DNA from: Trichoplusia ni
Lineage: Eukaryota > Arthropoda > Insecta > Lepidoptera > Noctuidae
Length of the DNA: 64,000 nucleotides
Direction of reading: 5' to 3'
Assembly (NCBI RefSeq): GCF_003590095.1
Contig: NC_039502.1
Span: 4,255,753 to 4,319,752, forward strand
Positions 1 through 10,829 of this stretch are shown here, piece after piece; the first letter of the stretch is position 1, and every line of letters starts with the position of its first letter. The notes below the pieces were generated by a model. It had not been told where the DNA came from. It ran no database searches and was given only the letters and a program-made list of their open reading frames with translations. The translations under genes and the position numbers were made by a program.

Positions 1-660
1 CGTCCTGCCCCCCCCTTTTAAACCCCCGTACACACGTTCAACAATATGCAATATCTCTATCAGTTTATCCCGCCCCTTATCTTGGGCATAATAGCAACAG
101 AGGCTAATAATAACAGGCAAACTTGCGAGGACTGAAATAATTCCGGAAATAGCTGACGGAATATCTAAATCATGGCATGCCTTACAATTTTAGATATAGG
201 GATGGGAAAATGCCTCGAGAATAACTTTTAAGAATATTTTATCGACTACAAAACGTCTTTCTCAGAATTACATTTAATTAAGTTACTTTTTTATTGTATT
301 TTTGGTTTAGTGTCTACATCCACTTCTGATGTCAATGACAAATGATTTAAGTAAAAATGTAATGTTCTCTTAAAGTATATCAAAAATATCTAATTCATTA
401 AAATACAGTATTTTTTTTTTCATTGTATCGATACGAATTAAGCAAGAATATACGCAAACGTAAAATTTTAGTCCCATCCCTATTGCAGACCTCGTTTACT
501 TTAACAGCCTCGTTTGCCCTGAATAGACAATTTCCTTATACTTAGCGTTATGTACCCGACGGAATAAATGATTTATCATTTTTTGTTTAAATTAACAATA
601 TGAATAAAAAAGAAAATCTCTTGTTTAATCAGACTTTTGTATTTTAAGGGGATTTTGTTA
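1..660. other. Left-end stretch with no recognisable gene
   Basis: AT-rich DNA. I see no convincing exon, RNA gene or repeat boundary here. A 29-codon ORF starting at 46 begins with a hydrophobic run but has no promoter or splice support. Confidence 0.5.
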
Positions 661-664
661 ATTT

Positions 665-845
665 GTTGAGACATCACTCTGCTGGTGGCTAAGCTACGCT
701 TGATGCGGTTGGTCTGTGGATGGGTGACCATCACTTATAACATAACTTAGTTCGGCACGCACGTTAAACTATGTGTCCCGGCTTATTCACACATCTATGA
801 CAACACCAGCATTGTTGGGAGAAGGCTAAATTTATGATGATGTAA
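665..845 (-). repeat. Fragment of an interspersed repeat (33.9 kb family)
   Basis: The text around 685-730 (gcggttggtctgtggatggg) is the reverse complement of the repeat tail at 5998-6090 (gatggtcacccatc...gaccgaccgcatcaaac). The same family supplies the heads at 5745-5900 and 33925-34085, so this copy has lost its head. The family is multi-copy in this window. I cannot assign it to a named SINE or LINE tail. Confidence 0.6.
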
Positions 846-915
846 TGGCAGTTCTGTATAAGAAGCCTTTAATAAGTTTAGGAAGAAAAGAAACAAAAAT
901 AAAAATGTCACACCT

Positions 916-1501
916 TTAATTATCGTCACCACATCCACAGTCCATTCCCATTCCTCCGTGGACCTCATCTCCACTCACTACTACTTCATGTCTAACATTA
1001 CAAGGGTCACTCTCTGTTCTACCTTCAGCACTTCTCATTTCTTCGTTTTGTCCTTGATCGTGTTCTAAATGTTCTCCAGTTTCATATTCAGCTGTCTCTT
1101 CACTGCTAGACGACTCATGGCTAGATGAGTCATCCTGTGCTAAAACTGCTGCGCAGATTGTTGCCTGTTGCGTAAAGATATTTTTAATGATTATATTTTT
1201 TAACAACAAAAGCATACACTTGAAATAAAAACTAATTAGTTAAACTTGATATAATGTTATGGGGCCAAATGAAAACTGTTTCGAAAAATCAACAAAGTCT
1301 GTTCAGGCCAAATCCACAAATCAACAAAAAGGTTTTTCCAAAAAGAAGATCTGAGATAACAGACAATAAAATACAGACTAATTAAAGACCTCATTATTGA
1401 AGTCGTTGAAGAAAACCTTCTTACTTATGTACAAAGTAATAGATAAAATTTCCTGTTATTTTAATAGTACTTACCACAATGAGAAACTTCAATGACTGCA
1501 T
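916..1501 (-). CDS. Small secreted acidic protein, two coding exons
   Basis: Unrecognised small secreted protein of 91 residues, built from two exons. Exon 1 (1501-1475) encodes MQSLKFLIV and ends at a consensus donor GTAAGTA. Exon 2 runs 1164-916 after the acceptor ACGCAACAG. The phase-0 junction rebuilds a classic signal peptide, MQSLKFLIVATICAAVLA, with probable cleavage before Gln19. The mature 73 residues are rich in Ser, Glu and Asp (a Ser/Glu cluster at about 22-35), have no membrane segment, and carry three Cys, two of them in a CGC pair near the C terminus. The ATG at 1215 in the open frame is intronic and not the real start. An ATTAAA poly(A)-type signal lies at 868-873. Promoter and exon layout match the duplicated secreted genes at 4.7 and 7.3 kb, although the mature sequences do not. 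Exon structure is well supported; the function is unknown. Confidence 0.75.
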
Positions 1502-1536
1502 TATTTGATGAACTACTTAGCAGTCTTACGAAAAGA

Positions 1537-1576
1537 GAACGAATGAATAAAAATGTTTATCGTACAGCATTTTATA
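1537..1576 (-). promoter_or_regulatory. TATA box and start-site motif of the 0.9-1.5 kb gene
   Basis: TATAAAA lies at 1576-1570 on the minus strand, with TCATTCGTT at 1546-1538. The probable +1 adenine (1544) is 32 bases from the first T. CATTCGT recurs at the same spacing upstream of the other two secreted genes. The predicted 5' UTR is about 43 bases. Confidence 0.6.
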
Positions 1577-3335
1577 CATGACTGTAAGACTGATTATAAA
1601 TATATCAAATTCAATTGGTTCATGCTAATAGAAAACTAGATACTAAAAGTACTTTAATTTTGAATGCAAAAACTTTTCACTTTTCAAAATTTTATCATCT
1701 CTTAAACAAAAATGACATAATATAAGCAATGCGGCCAAAGCCAAATTCTATATTTACCTGAAAATTGTATAACTAGTATAATTAAATAACATGATTTAAT
1801 GCGGTCATTTGATCTACTTTACCGACCTAAAAGTCTGTTTCATAAAATGCTATATTTTGACACAAATATGTCAACCACTTAAATTTACACAAACTGCGAG
1901 ACCACCTCTAAAGAGAAACGGTTTGAAACAAGACATACTTTGAAGAAAAAATGATGATTTAAGCCTTTTAAAATCATTATCTATTTGTTGTACAATGTAC
2001 CTACTACATACAAATGTACTCCCATGCTGTATTAAATAAATAAATAAATAAAATAAATAGGAGTACTTCGTTTGTCTTTATCTTCAGTGACGTCACTGCA
2101 TAATGTAACTGGTTTTTATCTAAACATTCCTTTTTGTAATCTTTTTTGTTCTGTAGCTAGCTTAATTAAGGATAGAAAATTAGTTTTTGGTGCTATACAA
2201 CCAGTAGATAGAAGTCTATTACATTGTCACTAGGTTATACAAATTATGCTTACAATTTAAAAAGATGGGAAATAGGCTTAGCTCAGATGATAGGCTTTCA
2301 TTATAAGGTCTTATTGAGTTTCAGCTGTTCCATTGTCTCTCAATCTGTAGGAACTTTTAACTTGTAAAATTGGTAATATATTGAAGCTAAATTTTCTGAG
2401 TTTGGGCTTGTTAGATTATTTTTGACGAATAGATTGATCGAAAGGGAAAAATCCCTTTAAAATCTCTACGACTACTCTAAAGCCTGTACACAAAAAAAAA
2501 AAACATATTTCAAAATATCAAAATAATGAAGTGACCCACTTGGATAAACAATATGGAAAATCAGGTACAAAATAAGGGCACAGGGAATAATTACAGGGCT
2601 AACTAAAATAGCTTCATTTTAATTTAGAAAAAGGTTAACAGGTTTCTTAAATTTTATCCCAGATTTTGGTGTTTGAAACCTGTTCCTATGTTGTACAAAA
2701 ACCTTATTAACACGAACAAAATATATATTTAAGACCCTTTTCGGGTTTGATTGTGTCTGGTTCGAGTTTTCAAAATGAAAATGCTTTTTCCCACTTCGGA
2801 TCAACATAAAACCGACCAAACTCGCCAAAAGAAAAAACAAATAAATCTAGCATCCCCTTTTATCTGAACAAGTATTACATATGGAAAACAACCATTACAC
2901 TACGAAGTTCGTCGAAGGAAATATCCATAAAATAGTTGTATTAAGAGATATGAGTACATTTGAGATCCGACGCTCTTTCGTAAAGTACTGTGATTTACAT
3001 CAGCGCTAAAAGCTCTCGGGGAAGTGTAAATAATAAGAAAAATAAAATTACCACTTCAGCTATAGTGGATTAGGAGTCCCTCAAGCAATACCGTATAGTT
3101 TAGTTGACTGCTATACTGCTGGTTTAGCTGATTAGTTCCAGTAGCTTCATGAGTATTATTGGATATGTAAGTTTCCTTTTGGTCCCGCTCCCATAGTTCT
3201 TCTACTGAACTTTAATCACCTTTTAAACGTGGGTTGGAGCACACTATGAGAGAAGGATTATATTCCTAAATGCAGGAGCTGGTTTGTTAAAAGTATATAG
3301 TATTATGTGTCGGTAGTTGCTGAGACGTATAATTT
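1577..3335. other. Non-coding stretch
   Basis: No supported exon. It holds only an (AAAT)n-like microsatellite at about 2032-2060 and AT-rich unique-looking sequence. Confidence 0.5.
2032..2060. repeat. AAAT microsatellite
   Basis: A short run of AAAT units with one shortened unit; simple sequence of no other apparent role. Confidence 0.7.
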
Positions 3336-3337
3336 GA

Positions 3338-3412
3338 CAAAATTAATTGATGATGATGATGATGTGTCTGACCACCTTCGGCCATGGCGGCCATTTTGAC
3401 TCCTTGTCAGTT
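3338..3412 (+). repeat. GAT microsatellite joined to a repeat remnant
   Basis: Six tandem GAT/ATG units are followed by a GC-rich phrase, ccttcggccatggcggccat, which contrasts with its AT-rich surroundings. A GAT tract next to GC-rich sequence is the usual look of a LINE 3' tail, as at 35.58 kb. The family is not assigned. Confidence 0.4.
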
Positions 3413-3784
3413 TAATGATAAAAGGCTAAATATTTTCAGCTGTACTATATTTTCAAGCTGTATACACTTCAAGTCTACGGACATAAGGTGTATTAGCATA
3501 ATTTATATTCAAGCCTAGCCTGGGATTTAGTTAAACTAAGTGCTAAGATCGATTCACGCCAACTTGCTCATATTTCACCTTCCCTTGTAACGTTGGGCTT
3601 CGAAACCAGCTGTTTAGTCAGGTTAGTATAGTTGTCCTTTTATGTAGTTCTTCTCATCCTTATGCTTTGCACTGACCATAATAATTGGTTAAAAATTTGA
3701 GTTATTATTTGTTTCAAAATTCTTTAAAATCTTCTTCCGTACATTAATATTTGTATTAAAGGTGGGTTACAAACATTTAAGTCG

Positions 3785-3900
3785 CATCTGGAAGACACCC
3801 AGACTCCTAGAATAAGGTTTTCAGAGGATCACAGAAATGTCTTACGCGGAGATCGAATCCATGTCGCACATAGTTAGTTCAGCGTGGTGACCTATTGGCT
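3785..3900 (-). repeat. tRNA-derived SINE-like fragment
   Basis: On the minus strand a degenerate pol III B box (GGATTCGATCTCC) follows tRNA-like text from about 3898. No A box of good quality is left and no tail is visible, so this is an old or partial copy. Confidence 0.4.
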
Positions 3901-3904
3901 TCCC

Positions 3905-4635
3905 GAAATTAAATGAAAAAATTCTGAACACGGTCCTCATGTACAAAAATCTATCATTTTGAGTTTTATCAATATCACTTAACCCAGATTAACTCAAAAG
4001 TTTAAAGATACATCACTTTCTTATTTTTTTTATTCTACGTAGTATTAAAGTTATTTTTTATGTGAAAAACTATCACAGCTAAAAGCCCACAAACAAGTAG
4101 AATGCATATTGTAAACTATAAAATCTTTTCCATTAGGGGTTGACACGCACCAATGGATTGACATGGCATTTGCTATATGGAACGTGCACAATTCTTTTTC
4201 CATAACTGCCGTCTACTAACTAAAAGGCCGTTAAGCCACAGTTGGTCGTTTCGTTTCGTTTAAATAAAATGTAATCAATATGATTGAATGAAATATATTG
4301 CATATTATGCACAAACACTTTGTCTACATAATTATATAACTTGCAACCACGTTCCTCGGTTGCATAGTTTTCAAGAGACATCAATTTCCCCTTATTTTTG
4401 CATTTTCTCCAAAAACACTTTTTGCGCTTAGCTGCTTTTTAGTTAGTAGCCGGCAGATAAATGCAAATAGAAGCTATTCGCGTTGATCCAATGCCCTAAA
4501 GCACTAGTTTTGAATATACATATTTCTTTAAACGTGTCTGTTTCATTCTATCGTGATCCAAAAATCTTGGTTGAAATATGGGAGTGAAGGCGACATAGAC
4601 AGCCACTTTTGACATAAAACAATGTATCCTTCAAT
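3905..4635. other. Non-coding stretch upstream of the duplicated block
   Basis: I see no exon or bounded element here. The right edge borders the start of homology to 7.2 kb. Confidence 0.45.
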
Positions 4636-4639
4636 GCAA

Positions 4640-4645
4640 TTTATT
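4640..4645 (-). terminator. Poly(A) signal of secreted gene A
   Basis: AATAAA on the minus strand, 46 bases past the stop codon, inside AATAAATTGCATTGA. The same string follows gene B at 7234-7239. Confidence 0.6.
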
Positions 4646-4690
4646 GTATTCTCTTTTATAAGAAAATTAAATATCACATTGCATATAGTC

Positions 4691-5178
4691 TCAATCAAGA
4701 ATATGCGACGTATTTACATTAATATTTTCAATAGCAAAGTTTATCAAATTACCATCTAATATAGAAGTATAAAGATCCGAGGGTTCACTTGTAGTATTAG
4801 CGGCATCGCTTGGAGTGGTATGCTGAGGTGTGTTCAGTAAACTAGCAAGAAGATCTCGTAAGTTTAAATTTAGGTTTGGTATTTGTACCTGCCCGTCTGT
4901 CACCGTTGATAGTGATATAACAAAAAACCCCAAGACCTGAAAAAAAATGATTTTCGATGAATATTTTGACATCTTCGATTACTAAAAGTAGTTGCCTTGG
5001 ACGGGATACGGATTTATAGGGTAAACATAATTAAAAAAATATTGTTAGAACAGTGTGTCCAGTTTTCAATAAAAATATTAAAAAAGAATAAGCTTGATCG
5101 GAATTTGAGGAACCGCTACTATATTCAAAACCACGAACACAATTAATAAAAAGTACTTACAATGACAGCAGCTCTCAT
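4691..5178 (-). CDS. Small secreted protein, tandem paralogue A
   Basis: Unrecognised secreted protein of 87 residues. Exon 1 (5178-5161) encodes MRAAVI and ends at donor GTAAGT; exon 2 runs 4936-4691 after the acceptor TTTTTTTTCAG. Phase 0 joins them into the signal peptide MRAAVIVLGFFVISLSTVTDG, probably cut before Gln22. The mature part has no Cys, a Leu/Asn-rich segment (about 24-41), a Thr/Ser-rich linker with NTT and NTS sequons, and a conserved C terminus ending TSHILD. The last 27 residues share the pattern TSILDGNLIN..IEN.NV..SH.LD with the paralogue at 7.3 kb, whereas the middle has diverged in sequence and length (87 versus 76 residues). The intronic ATG at 4972 is not the start. 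Conserved C terminus plus conserved splice sites argue that both copies have been under selection. The role is unknown. Confidence 0.8.
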
Positions 5179-5206
5179 GTTTGAAATTGTTTCGTAGACG
5201 GCTTTT

Positions 5207-5244
5207 CGACGAATGGATTATACATCGAATATGTGTCTTTTATA
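5207..5244 (-). promoter_or_regulatory. Core promoter of secreted gene A
   Basis: TATAAAAG at 5244-5237, with CATTCGT at 5215-5209 and A+1 near 5214, 30 bases from the first T. The 5' UTR (ending CAATTTCAAAC just before ATG) is almost identical to that of gene B. Confidence 0.65.
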
Positions 5245-5259
5245 GTTAATTCAAAATTA

Positions 5260-5492
5260 AGAAAAACCGGTCAAATGCGTATTTGACAAATGTGGTTCCG
5301 TGCAAATAGGGTAAAATAAATTTGTAAGAACTGGTCGCCGATTAAACTTAATACTGTATTAGTCTGTTAATCGTTGCTTTTTCTGGGTCTTTATTACTTT
5401 AGGCAACAGAAAACATCATTTACACTGTCTATTAAGGACACTCAGCGGAGCCTTACTAATGGTTTCGTTTTCACCACTGGGGTACGGACCCC
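5260..5492 (+). repeat. Remnant of a GTTCCGTA-family interspersed repeat
   Basis: The head aaccggtcaaatgcg...ggttccgtgc and the tail ggtacggacccctaaaaa match the complete copy at 41268-41571. The remnant abuts the gene A promoter and is also present next to gene B, so it predates the duplication. Confidence 0.6.
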
Positions 5493-5639
5493 TAAAAAAA
5501 AATGTTTAGAACTAAATTCTAGTTTGCATTGCAGAGTTAATAAAACATGTCAAGAGATAAAGTAGTTGAATTCAAACACACTTTTTGGAAATAAATTTAA
5601 ACTCAGACACATAACAGTCAGTCTGTCAAAGGAGGTGGC

Positions 5640-6095
5640 TGAACACGCGAGGCAAAGCGCCTCGCGCACCAGCGATACATGATCACCCACTCAAAAAATG
5701 TTTGGGATCTATAATATTATCCATGTCTGAATTAAATTTTCTTCGTCGTCCTAGCCTTTTCCTAACTATGTTGTGGTTGGCTTCCAGTCTCACCGGATTC
5801 AGCTAAGCACCAGTGTTTTACAAGGAGCGACTGCCTATCTGACCTCTTTAATCCAGTTACCTGGGCAACACGATACCCTAGGTTGGACTGGTTGTCAGAC
5901 TTGGTAGCTTCTGACTACCCATAACAACTGTCAAATATGTATGAATAACAGTCGGGATTCACAATTTAATGTGCCTTCCGAAACACGGAGGGACTTTGGA
6001 CAAAGATGGTCACCCATCTATGGACCGACCGCATCAAACTTAGCTTAACCTGTGATCGATCAACTTATGCGGTGATAGCTTAGCCACGAGTTGAA
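5640..6095 (+). repeat. Interspersed repeat inserted in duplication copy A
   Basis: From about 5745 the sequence matches 33925-34085 (cctagccttttcc.aactatgtt). It continues to a tail (cacccatctatggaccgacc) seen reversed at 665-790. Copy B lacks the whole segment. The family is not named. Confidence 0.65.
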
Positions 6096-6189
6096 TTAAA
6101 TTTGCTTAACGTATGTGAAACGTTGTACAAACCTATTTACTTTGTTGGCGATAATTATGTAAATGTTGTCCTATATTTGTTTACACACT

Positions 6190-7220
6190 GCGTCCATGTT
6201 TCTTTTTGTTAGATATAAAAACAAGCATTACCTTTTTACCTATCGTATTTTGATGTGTGTATATTGTCTTTAAACATTGTGCGTACATAAATAAATAATT
6301 TAATGAATTTAAGTTATTTATTGGACACGTATTTTTCTTTTGTTCTGCAACTAGAAAATGTAAGAAATCTGTGAATAAATGTCACTCTATAACCAACCTC
6401 TACTCCTGAAGTTTAATCAATGTTTTTTCTCTATAGGTAGGTATTGTGTCACATTATGAATATTCACATCAGCACTAACAATTGCATGTGATGCTTAATG
6501 AATTATTATTTTTAGGCATAACAAGTCTTTAAACCTTAGTGCCTTAGCATAACTTATAATTATTCGTTCGTAAGGTTTCGCTTCGAAACCAGCTGTTTAG
6601 TAACATTTAGTATTCTTTGCTTTCTTGTGTTAGTCTCCTCATGCTCTGCGCTCAGTATGAAGGACACCTGACGTCACTCGGCGGTAAGGTTTACTCAGTA
6701 AGAGTCCAACACTACCTGCTCCCTCCCCCGAGAGGCTGGATGTAGATGAGGATGATCCGGGCCATACCAAAAAAGGGCTATTCCCGTATAAGGAAGGTTT
6801 AAGTTTTTAGGATGGTACTTCAACATTTCGTTTGAGTGGTTCATCCGTAACCTGGTGTCAATGTTTTAAATCGCTCCCAAGTGACGTTGACGTGGCTTAA
6901 CGCACTCTTTAAATTGTTGTCTCTTAAAAAAGAAAATTAGTAAAATTTCCCCTTACTTTGTTTCAGAAATTCGCAAAATAGGTAATGTCTTCTTTTTCTG
7001 ACTAGTTTGAAAACAGTGATTTAAAATTAATTATTATCTATAGAGCTTTTTCGTTCCGTCTTAAAATATTTTAACCAATGACTTTTGCCACTACTCATTT
7101 CAACTGTTTCGTAAATCAAAGATAAGTTTGATCCAGAAGGAAATTTCGTCGACATTTGGGAGTTTATGGGAAATCTTAAGGGATTCTTTGGAATCAATCA
7201 AGGTTATCAAAAACAATATA
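6190..7220. other. Spacer between duplicated genes
   Basis: No exon seen. A repeat fragment lies at about 6655-6800 and the rest is unassigned AT-rich DNA. Confidence 0.5.
6655..6800 (-). repeat. Fragment of the 8.5/10.6 kb repeat family
   Basis: The reverse complement reads ...ctcgggggagggagc...ggactcttactgagtaaacc, like tcagactcttactgactaaacc at 8598-8620. It is the third, inverted copy of that family. Confidence 0.5.
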
Positions 7221-7233
7221 ACATTCAATGCAA

Positions 7234-7239
7234 TTTATT
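7234..7239 (-). terminator. Poly(A) signal of secreted gene B
   Basis: AATAAA within AATAAATTGCATTGA, 41 bases past the stop; identical to the string after gene A. Confidence 0.6.
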
Positions 7240-7279
7240 TATATCTCACTTTTATAACATCATGAGCATGTACTTAATC

Positions 7280-7860
7280 TTAATCAAGTGCATGTGAAGC
7301 ATCTACATTAACGTTCTCAATACTAACATTTATCAAATTACCATCTAATATGGAAGTATTGACATCTGGAAGGCCTCCTGTGGCATTATTCAGGGCTGCT
7401 AGCTGGGTTGAGTTGAGTAAACCAGCAAGGATTGGTAGTCTTATTTGTCCATTCGACACCGTCGATAGTGCTAATACCAAACACAACATGATCTGAAAAA
7501 GGAATTGTTTTTTGATAAATACCTATTTTAAGTATTCCTACATTTCAAATTGCCAGGCTTTGGGAGCTTTCAACCGCCTCAAAATATTTTTTTTAGAAGT
7601 TTGTGAGAATTAATAAAAACAAGCCGCATATAATTAAGACAACTTTTTTTTTATTTGCAAAAATATATGAAGTGATGCAAATCTTTAACCTAATCAAAAT
7701 TTGGGAATTCTGTTTTATTTTATAGAACTTAATTCAAAGTTTTATATTATACATGTTTTATTAGAAATTAACAAATTGGATATTTAAGTTTAAAACACGA
7801 ATGTAATAAATACTTCAATATTAATTATTAAGCATTACTTACAATGAAAGGGGCCTTCAT
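7280..7860 (-). CDS. Small secreted protein, tandem paralogue B
   Basis: Unrecognised secreted protein of 76 residues, paralogue of the gene at 4691-5178. Exon 1 (7860-7843) encodes MKAPFI and stops at GTAAGT; exon 2 (7492-7280) follows the acceptor CCTTTTTCAG. The joined signal peptide is MKAPFIIMLCLVLALSTVSNG, probably cut before Gln22. The mature protein lacks Cys and carries NST, NAT, NTS and NVS sequons. Its C-terminal block (TSILDGNLIN, then IENVNV, ending SHALD) is shared with the paralogue, while the middle is 11 residues shorter overall. The ATG at 7489 lies at the start of exon 2 and would remove the signal peptide, so the spliced model is preferred. Function unknown; presumably secreted to the haemolymph or a gland lumen. 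Confidence 0.8.
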
Positions 7861-7888
7861 GTTTGAAATTGTTTCGCTAACGACTTTC

Positions 7889-7926
7889 CAACGAATGCAT
7901 TAGGCATCGAATGTGTGACTTATATA
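7889..7926 (-). promoter_or_regulatory. Core promoter of secreted gene B
   Basis: TATATAAG at 7926-7919, CATTCGT starting at 7897, A+1 near 7896; spacing equal to that of gene A. Confidence 0.65.
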
Positions 7927-8418
7927 CTAAATTAAATATGAAGAAAACTGGTCAGGGGCGAATTGTACAACCGGCATTGAGGGTTCCGTGCAAAAAAAGC
8001 TAAAATCAGATTATAAAAATTTGACATCCATTTTTATTACCGAACTAATAGCTTCTTATCCTCCATTGGTACTATTTGTTATGCAAAAAGAATACCTACA
8101 TCATGTAATATTTCAAATATAGCGTGGTGGCAGACGGTCACTCAGTGACCCTTAGTGCGGACCCCTAAAACTAAATTCTAGTTTCTATTCGTTAATAACA
8201 TTTGTCAAGAGATAAACTAATCTAATTCGAATACACTTTTTGGCAATAAATTTAAATTCAAGGCAAAAACCTTTTTTTTCTATTATAATTACCATGTCTA
8301 TGAATGTTGTACAAACCTATTTACCTATTTTGGCGATAATTATTTTAACGAACTACAGTTAATTAGTAACCGAATGTATTTTGTTTATCTTACGAATGTC
8401 ACATTGTGTACTTGTGTT

Positions 8419-8474
8419 ACTTGAGATCCGCTTCACCGCCTACTGCCTAGTAGGCGGTGAAGCGGATCTCAAGT
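8419..8474. repeat. Perfect 26-bp inverted repeat with 4-base loop
   Basis: Arms 8419-8444 and 8449-8474 are exact reverse complements (acttgagatccgcttcaccg... and its complement); the loop is gcct. The arms are GC-richer than the surroundings. It could be a transposon foldback, a cruciform, or a short-loop RNA hairpin. Confidence 0.9.
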
Positions 8475-8534
8475 CCTATTGGTGTCTAACAAAATCCGAT
8501 GATTATTATAAAAGCTTTTGTGAATGATAATACA

Positions 8535-8745
8535 ATAATTAGGTGGGGGGAATCCTTCATGGACACCCGCTCCCTCGGGGAAGGAAACGGGTAATGTCAG
8601 ACTCTTACTGACTAAACCGCTGACCTACGTCATTCGCGTTTTTTGTGAGGTGCATGGCGATGCTATGCAATCCTTTATAAACAGACCTCGGGCTTCCACC
8701 AGCCAGTAGTGTTGACCGGCACGGGATCCCGGCATAACATAGACA
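8535..8745 (+). repeat. Interspersed repeat (tccttcatggacacc family)
   Basis: GC-richer segment with ccttcatggacacccgctcc and a tail ending cggcacgggatcccgg. Related text occurs at 10630-10800 and, reversed, at 6655-6800. Ends are approximate. Confidence 0.5.
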
Positions 8746-8749
8746 TGAG

Positions 8750-10625
8750 TAAACCATTGCATTCTTTTTAAATCGCAACTATTTCGCCTCTTCATGAATC
8801 TCACTTACCACTGTAACGAAAGGACGCAATTACAGGCAAATCTATTCCAACTTTAATGTTAGCTTAATAAACTATTACGTCATATTTATCTAAGATGACT
8901 TTGAAAAGGTCTCAGACCGTACTAATACCTCTTAAAACACAAAGGCTTTGCATATGGTCGTTGTAGAAAAGAGACGGCACTCTACGACATGTATCATGCT
9001 GTCCTGTTTTCACAAACGTACCAGTCTTGCTTTACGGGATAAGCGATCCAGTTACCTTTACTTTGAGTATATTGGGGTCGTAACTGTTAGTCCAACAACG
9101 TAGTTAAATATTTAACGGGTATTTTAGATGTTCTGTCATCCAATTTATCTTAGTCAAATCGTAAGTAATAGTAAAGGTATTTAGTTTTGACTTATATCAT
9201 GGTCTTGTGTTTTTGTAATAGAAATGTTGTTTTTGGGTTTTTGACAGTCAGAGATAATGTCTTGGCCTCCAAAATAAACAGGTTTGGCAATCTGAATGAA
9301 TTTAATTGGTTTTCTAGTTGTCGCACCAAGTTTAAGATAAGGTGAAAAATGACTTGAATGAGTGAAGACGATTTTTTTTCTTAAATACCAATTTCATAAG
9401 TCAGGTTTTTGATAAGGCTAAGAAAATCTACCTTTTTTATTAAAGTAACGATAAAATATTATGACTTCAAAAAATACCTTAAATGATTTTTAACTGAACA
9501 TGTTAAAATTATAAATTCGCGTCTAGCTTGTCTCCAGCAGTTAGCAAAAATTCATTACAAAAATTTATTTCTAGAAAATCTTTTGTTACCTGTAAAACTA
9601 GTCAAAAGCCAGCCTTAGGCTATTATAATACCTCTACCTTTGGACTGTTTATAAAGCCACTAAGCCGAAAATTTACTGAAGGACTTAGTTTTATTTCGCA
9701 ACCCTTTAGATTTAAGGGTTAGTTAATGATAAAATACAAAAAGTAGCTCTATATGTAGTCATTCTAATTAAATAGATTTTAGTACAACTTAATGAAAATA
9801 CCCTCGCGAATATTTAAAGATAGCCTTATAATTATACTTCTAGCTGTTTTTTTTTAAACAAAAACGGTTTATATAGTTAAACGTCGCCCGTGGTGAATAA
9901 AAAAACTAATATTCTGTTAAAAGAATATTGGGATTTAATAATTGTTCTTGACATCTCCTAAAAAACTATATATTATGTTCCTTACTATATGCATGCTGTG
10001 CGGACGGAAGGAATATAAGTGAGAGAGAATACTAGCATACTATATAGCATTTGGAAACATATCTACGCTTAGAACGAATAAATTAAATTAGGACTAATTA
10101 AATAAAGACTTAAAATAACCTTCTTGACTTTAATTCAAAATTATTTTAAAATAAGTCTGCATCCATTCAAACGATCTCAATGAATACACGTGCGAACATA
10201 ATTAAGTGTAATAAGTTCTCAAAATAAGCTTAACCTCTTACCAAGGATAATTATTACGTTACAAGACAAACTGTAGTTACCTAAATAAATTATTTCAGTG
10301 GTATCCCTGTATAGTGTTTATTTGTTTGGGAGATCAATCTCAAAACAAACAGCGAATGTTTGACTTGTATCCAGAGTTAGACAAACTTCGAAACGGCTTA
10401 AACTAATAGAAACGTTTGTGAAACCATTGAAAATAAAGGTTTTAAATCGATTTGGATCCTGTGATGTTTGTGTTTCATGAAATGAATAAACCAGTGTGTA
10501 GAAGCTTTTCCAAAAGCTTGTCTTGGGACTGGATGTCTTTTGAATGTAGGTAAATCCCCTGCGACTTAAGTCGTTTTGAAATCATAAAATAGATGGTATA
10601 ATTTCAAAAACAACATATTCGTGAT
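8750..10625. other. Non-coding stretch
   Basis: No exon, RNA gene or bounded repeat recognised. Confidence 0.45.
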
Positions 10626-10629
10626 CTGT

Positions 10630-10800
10630 CTCTTTTACGGATAGGAAATCATCAAATGACCTCTTTGGCTTGCGAAGGGGAGTGCCAGACTTCTACTGAC
10701 TAAAATCCACCCATGTTCCTTCCTTTGCCCTTCATGTACCAGGGCCACGGTAACACATTCGGACAACCCCGCTGCCCCGGCAAGACTCATAATTTGCCTA
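10630..10800 (+). repeat. Interspersed repeat, diverged copy
   Basis: Shares cttctactgactaaaa and a GC-rich tail with the copy at 8535. The open frame on its minus strand is a shadow of the repeat. Confidence 0.45.
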
Positions 10801-10829
10801 TCACAGCTTTTCCGAAAAAAAGAAAACAA

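Larger units (their letters stand above)
4624..6185 (-). repeat. Tandem duplication, copy A
   Basis: Homology to 7207-8345 covers the 3' end (tcaatgcaatttatt), exon 2, exon 1, promoter and a flanking repeat remnant (5260-5490). It continues through (a)cactttttgg(a/c)aataaattt at about 5578-5600 and resumes at gttgtacaaacctattta (about 6123). The gap of roughly 500 bases in copy A (5605-6105) holds an extra repeat absent from copy B, so copy A probably gained it after the duplication. Divergence is substantial, so the duplication is not recent. Confidence 0.75.
7207..8345 (-). repeat. Tandem duplication, copy B
   Basis: Homologous to 4624-6185 from the 3' UTR through the promoter and flanking repeat remnant to ttgtacaaacctatttac(c/t) at about 8308. 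Same orientation as copy A, about 2.6 kb away. Confidence 0.75.

Noticed and set aside
46..135. 29-codon ORF with hydrophobic start
   Set aside because: Too short, no promoter or splice evidence, and close to the window edge.
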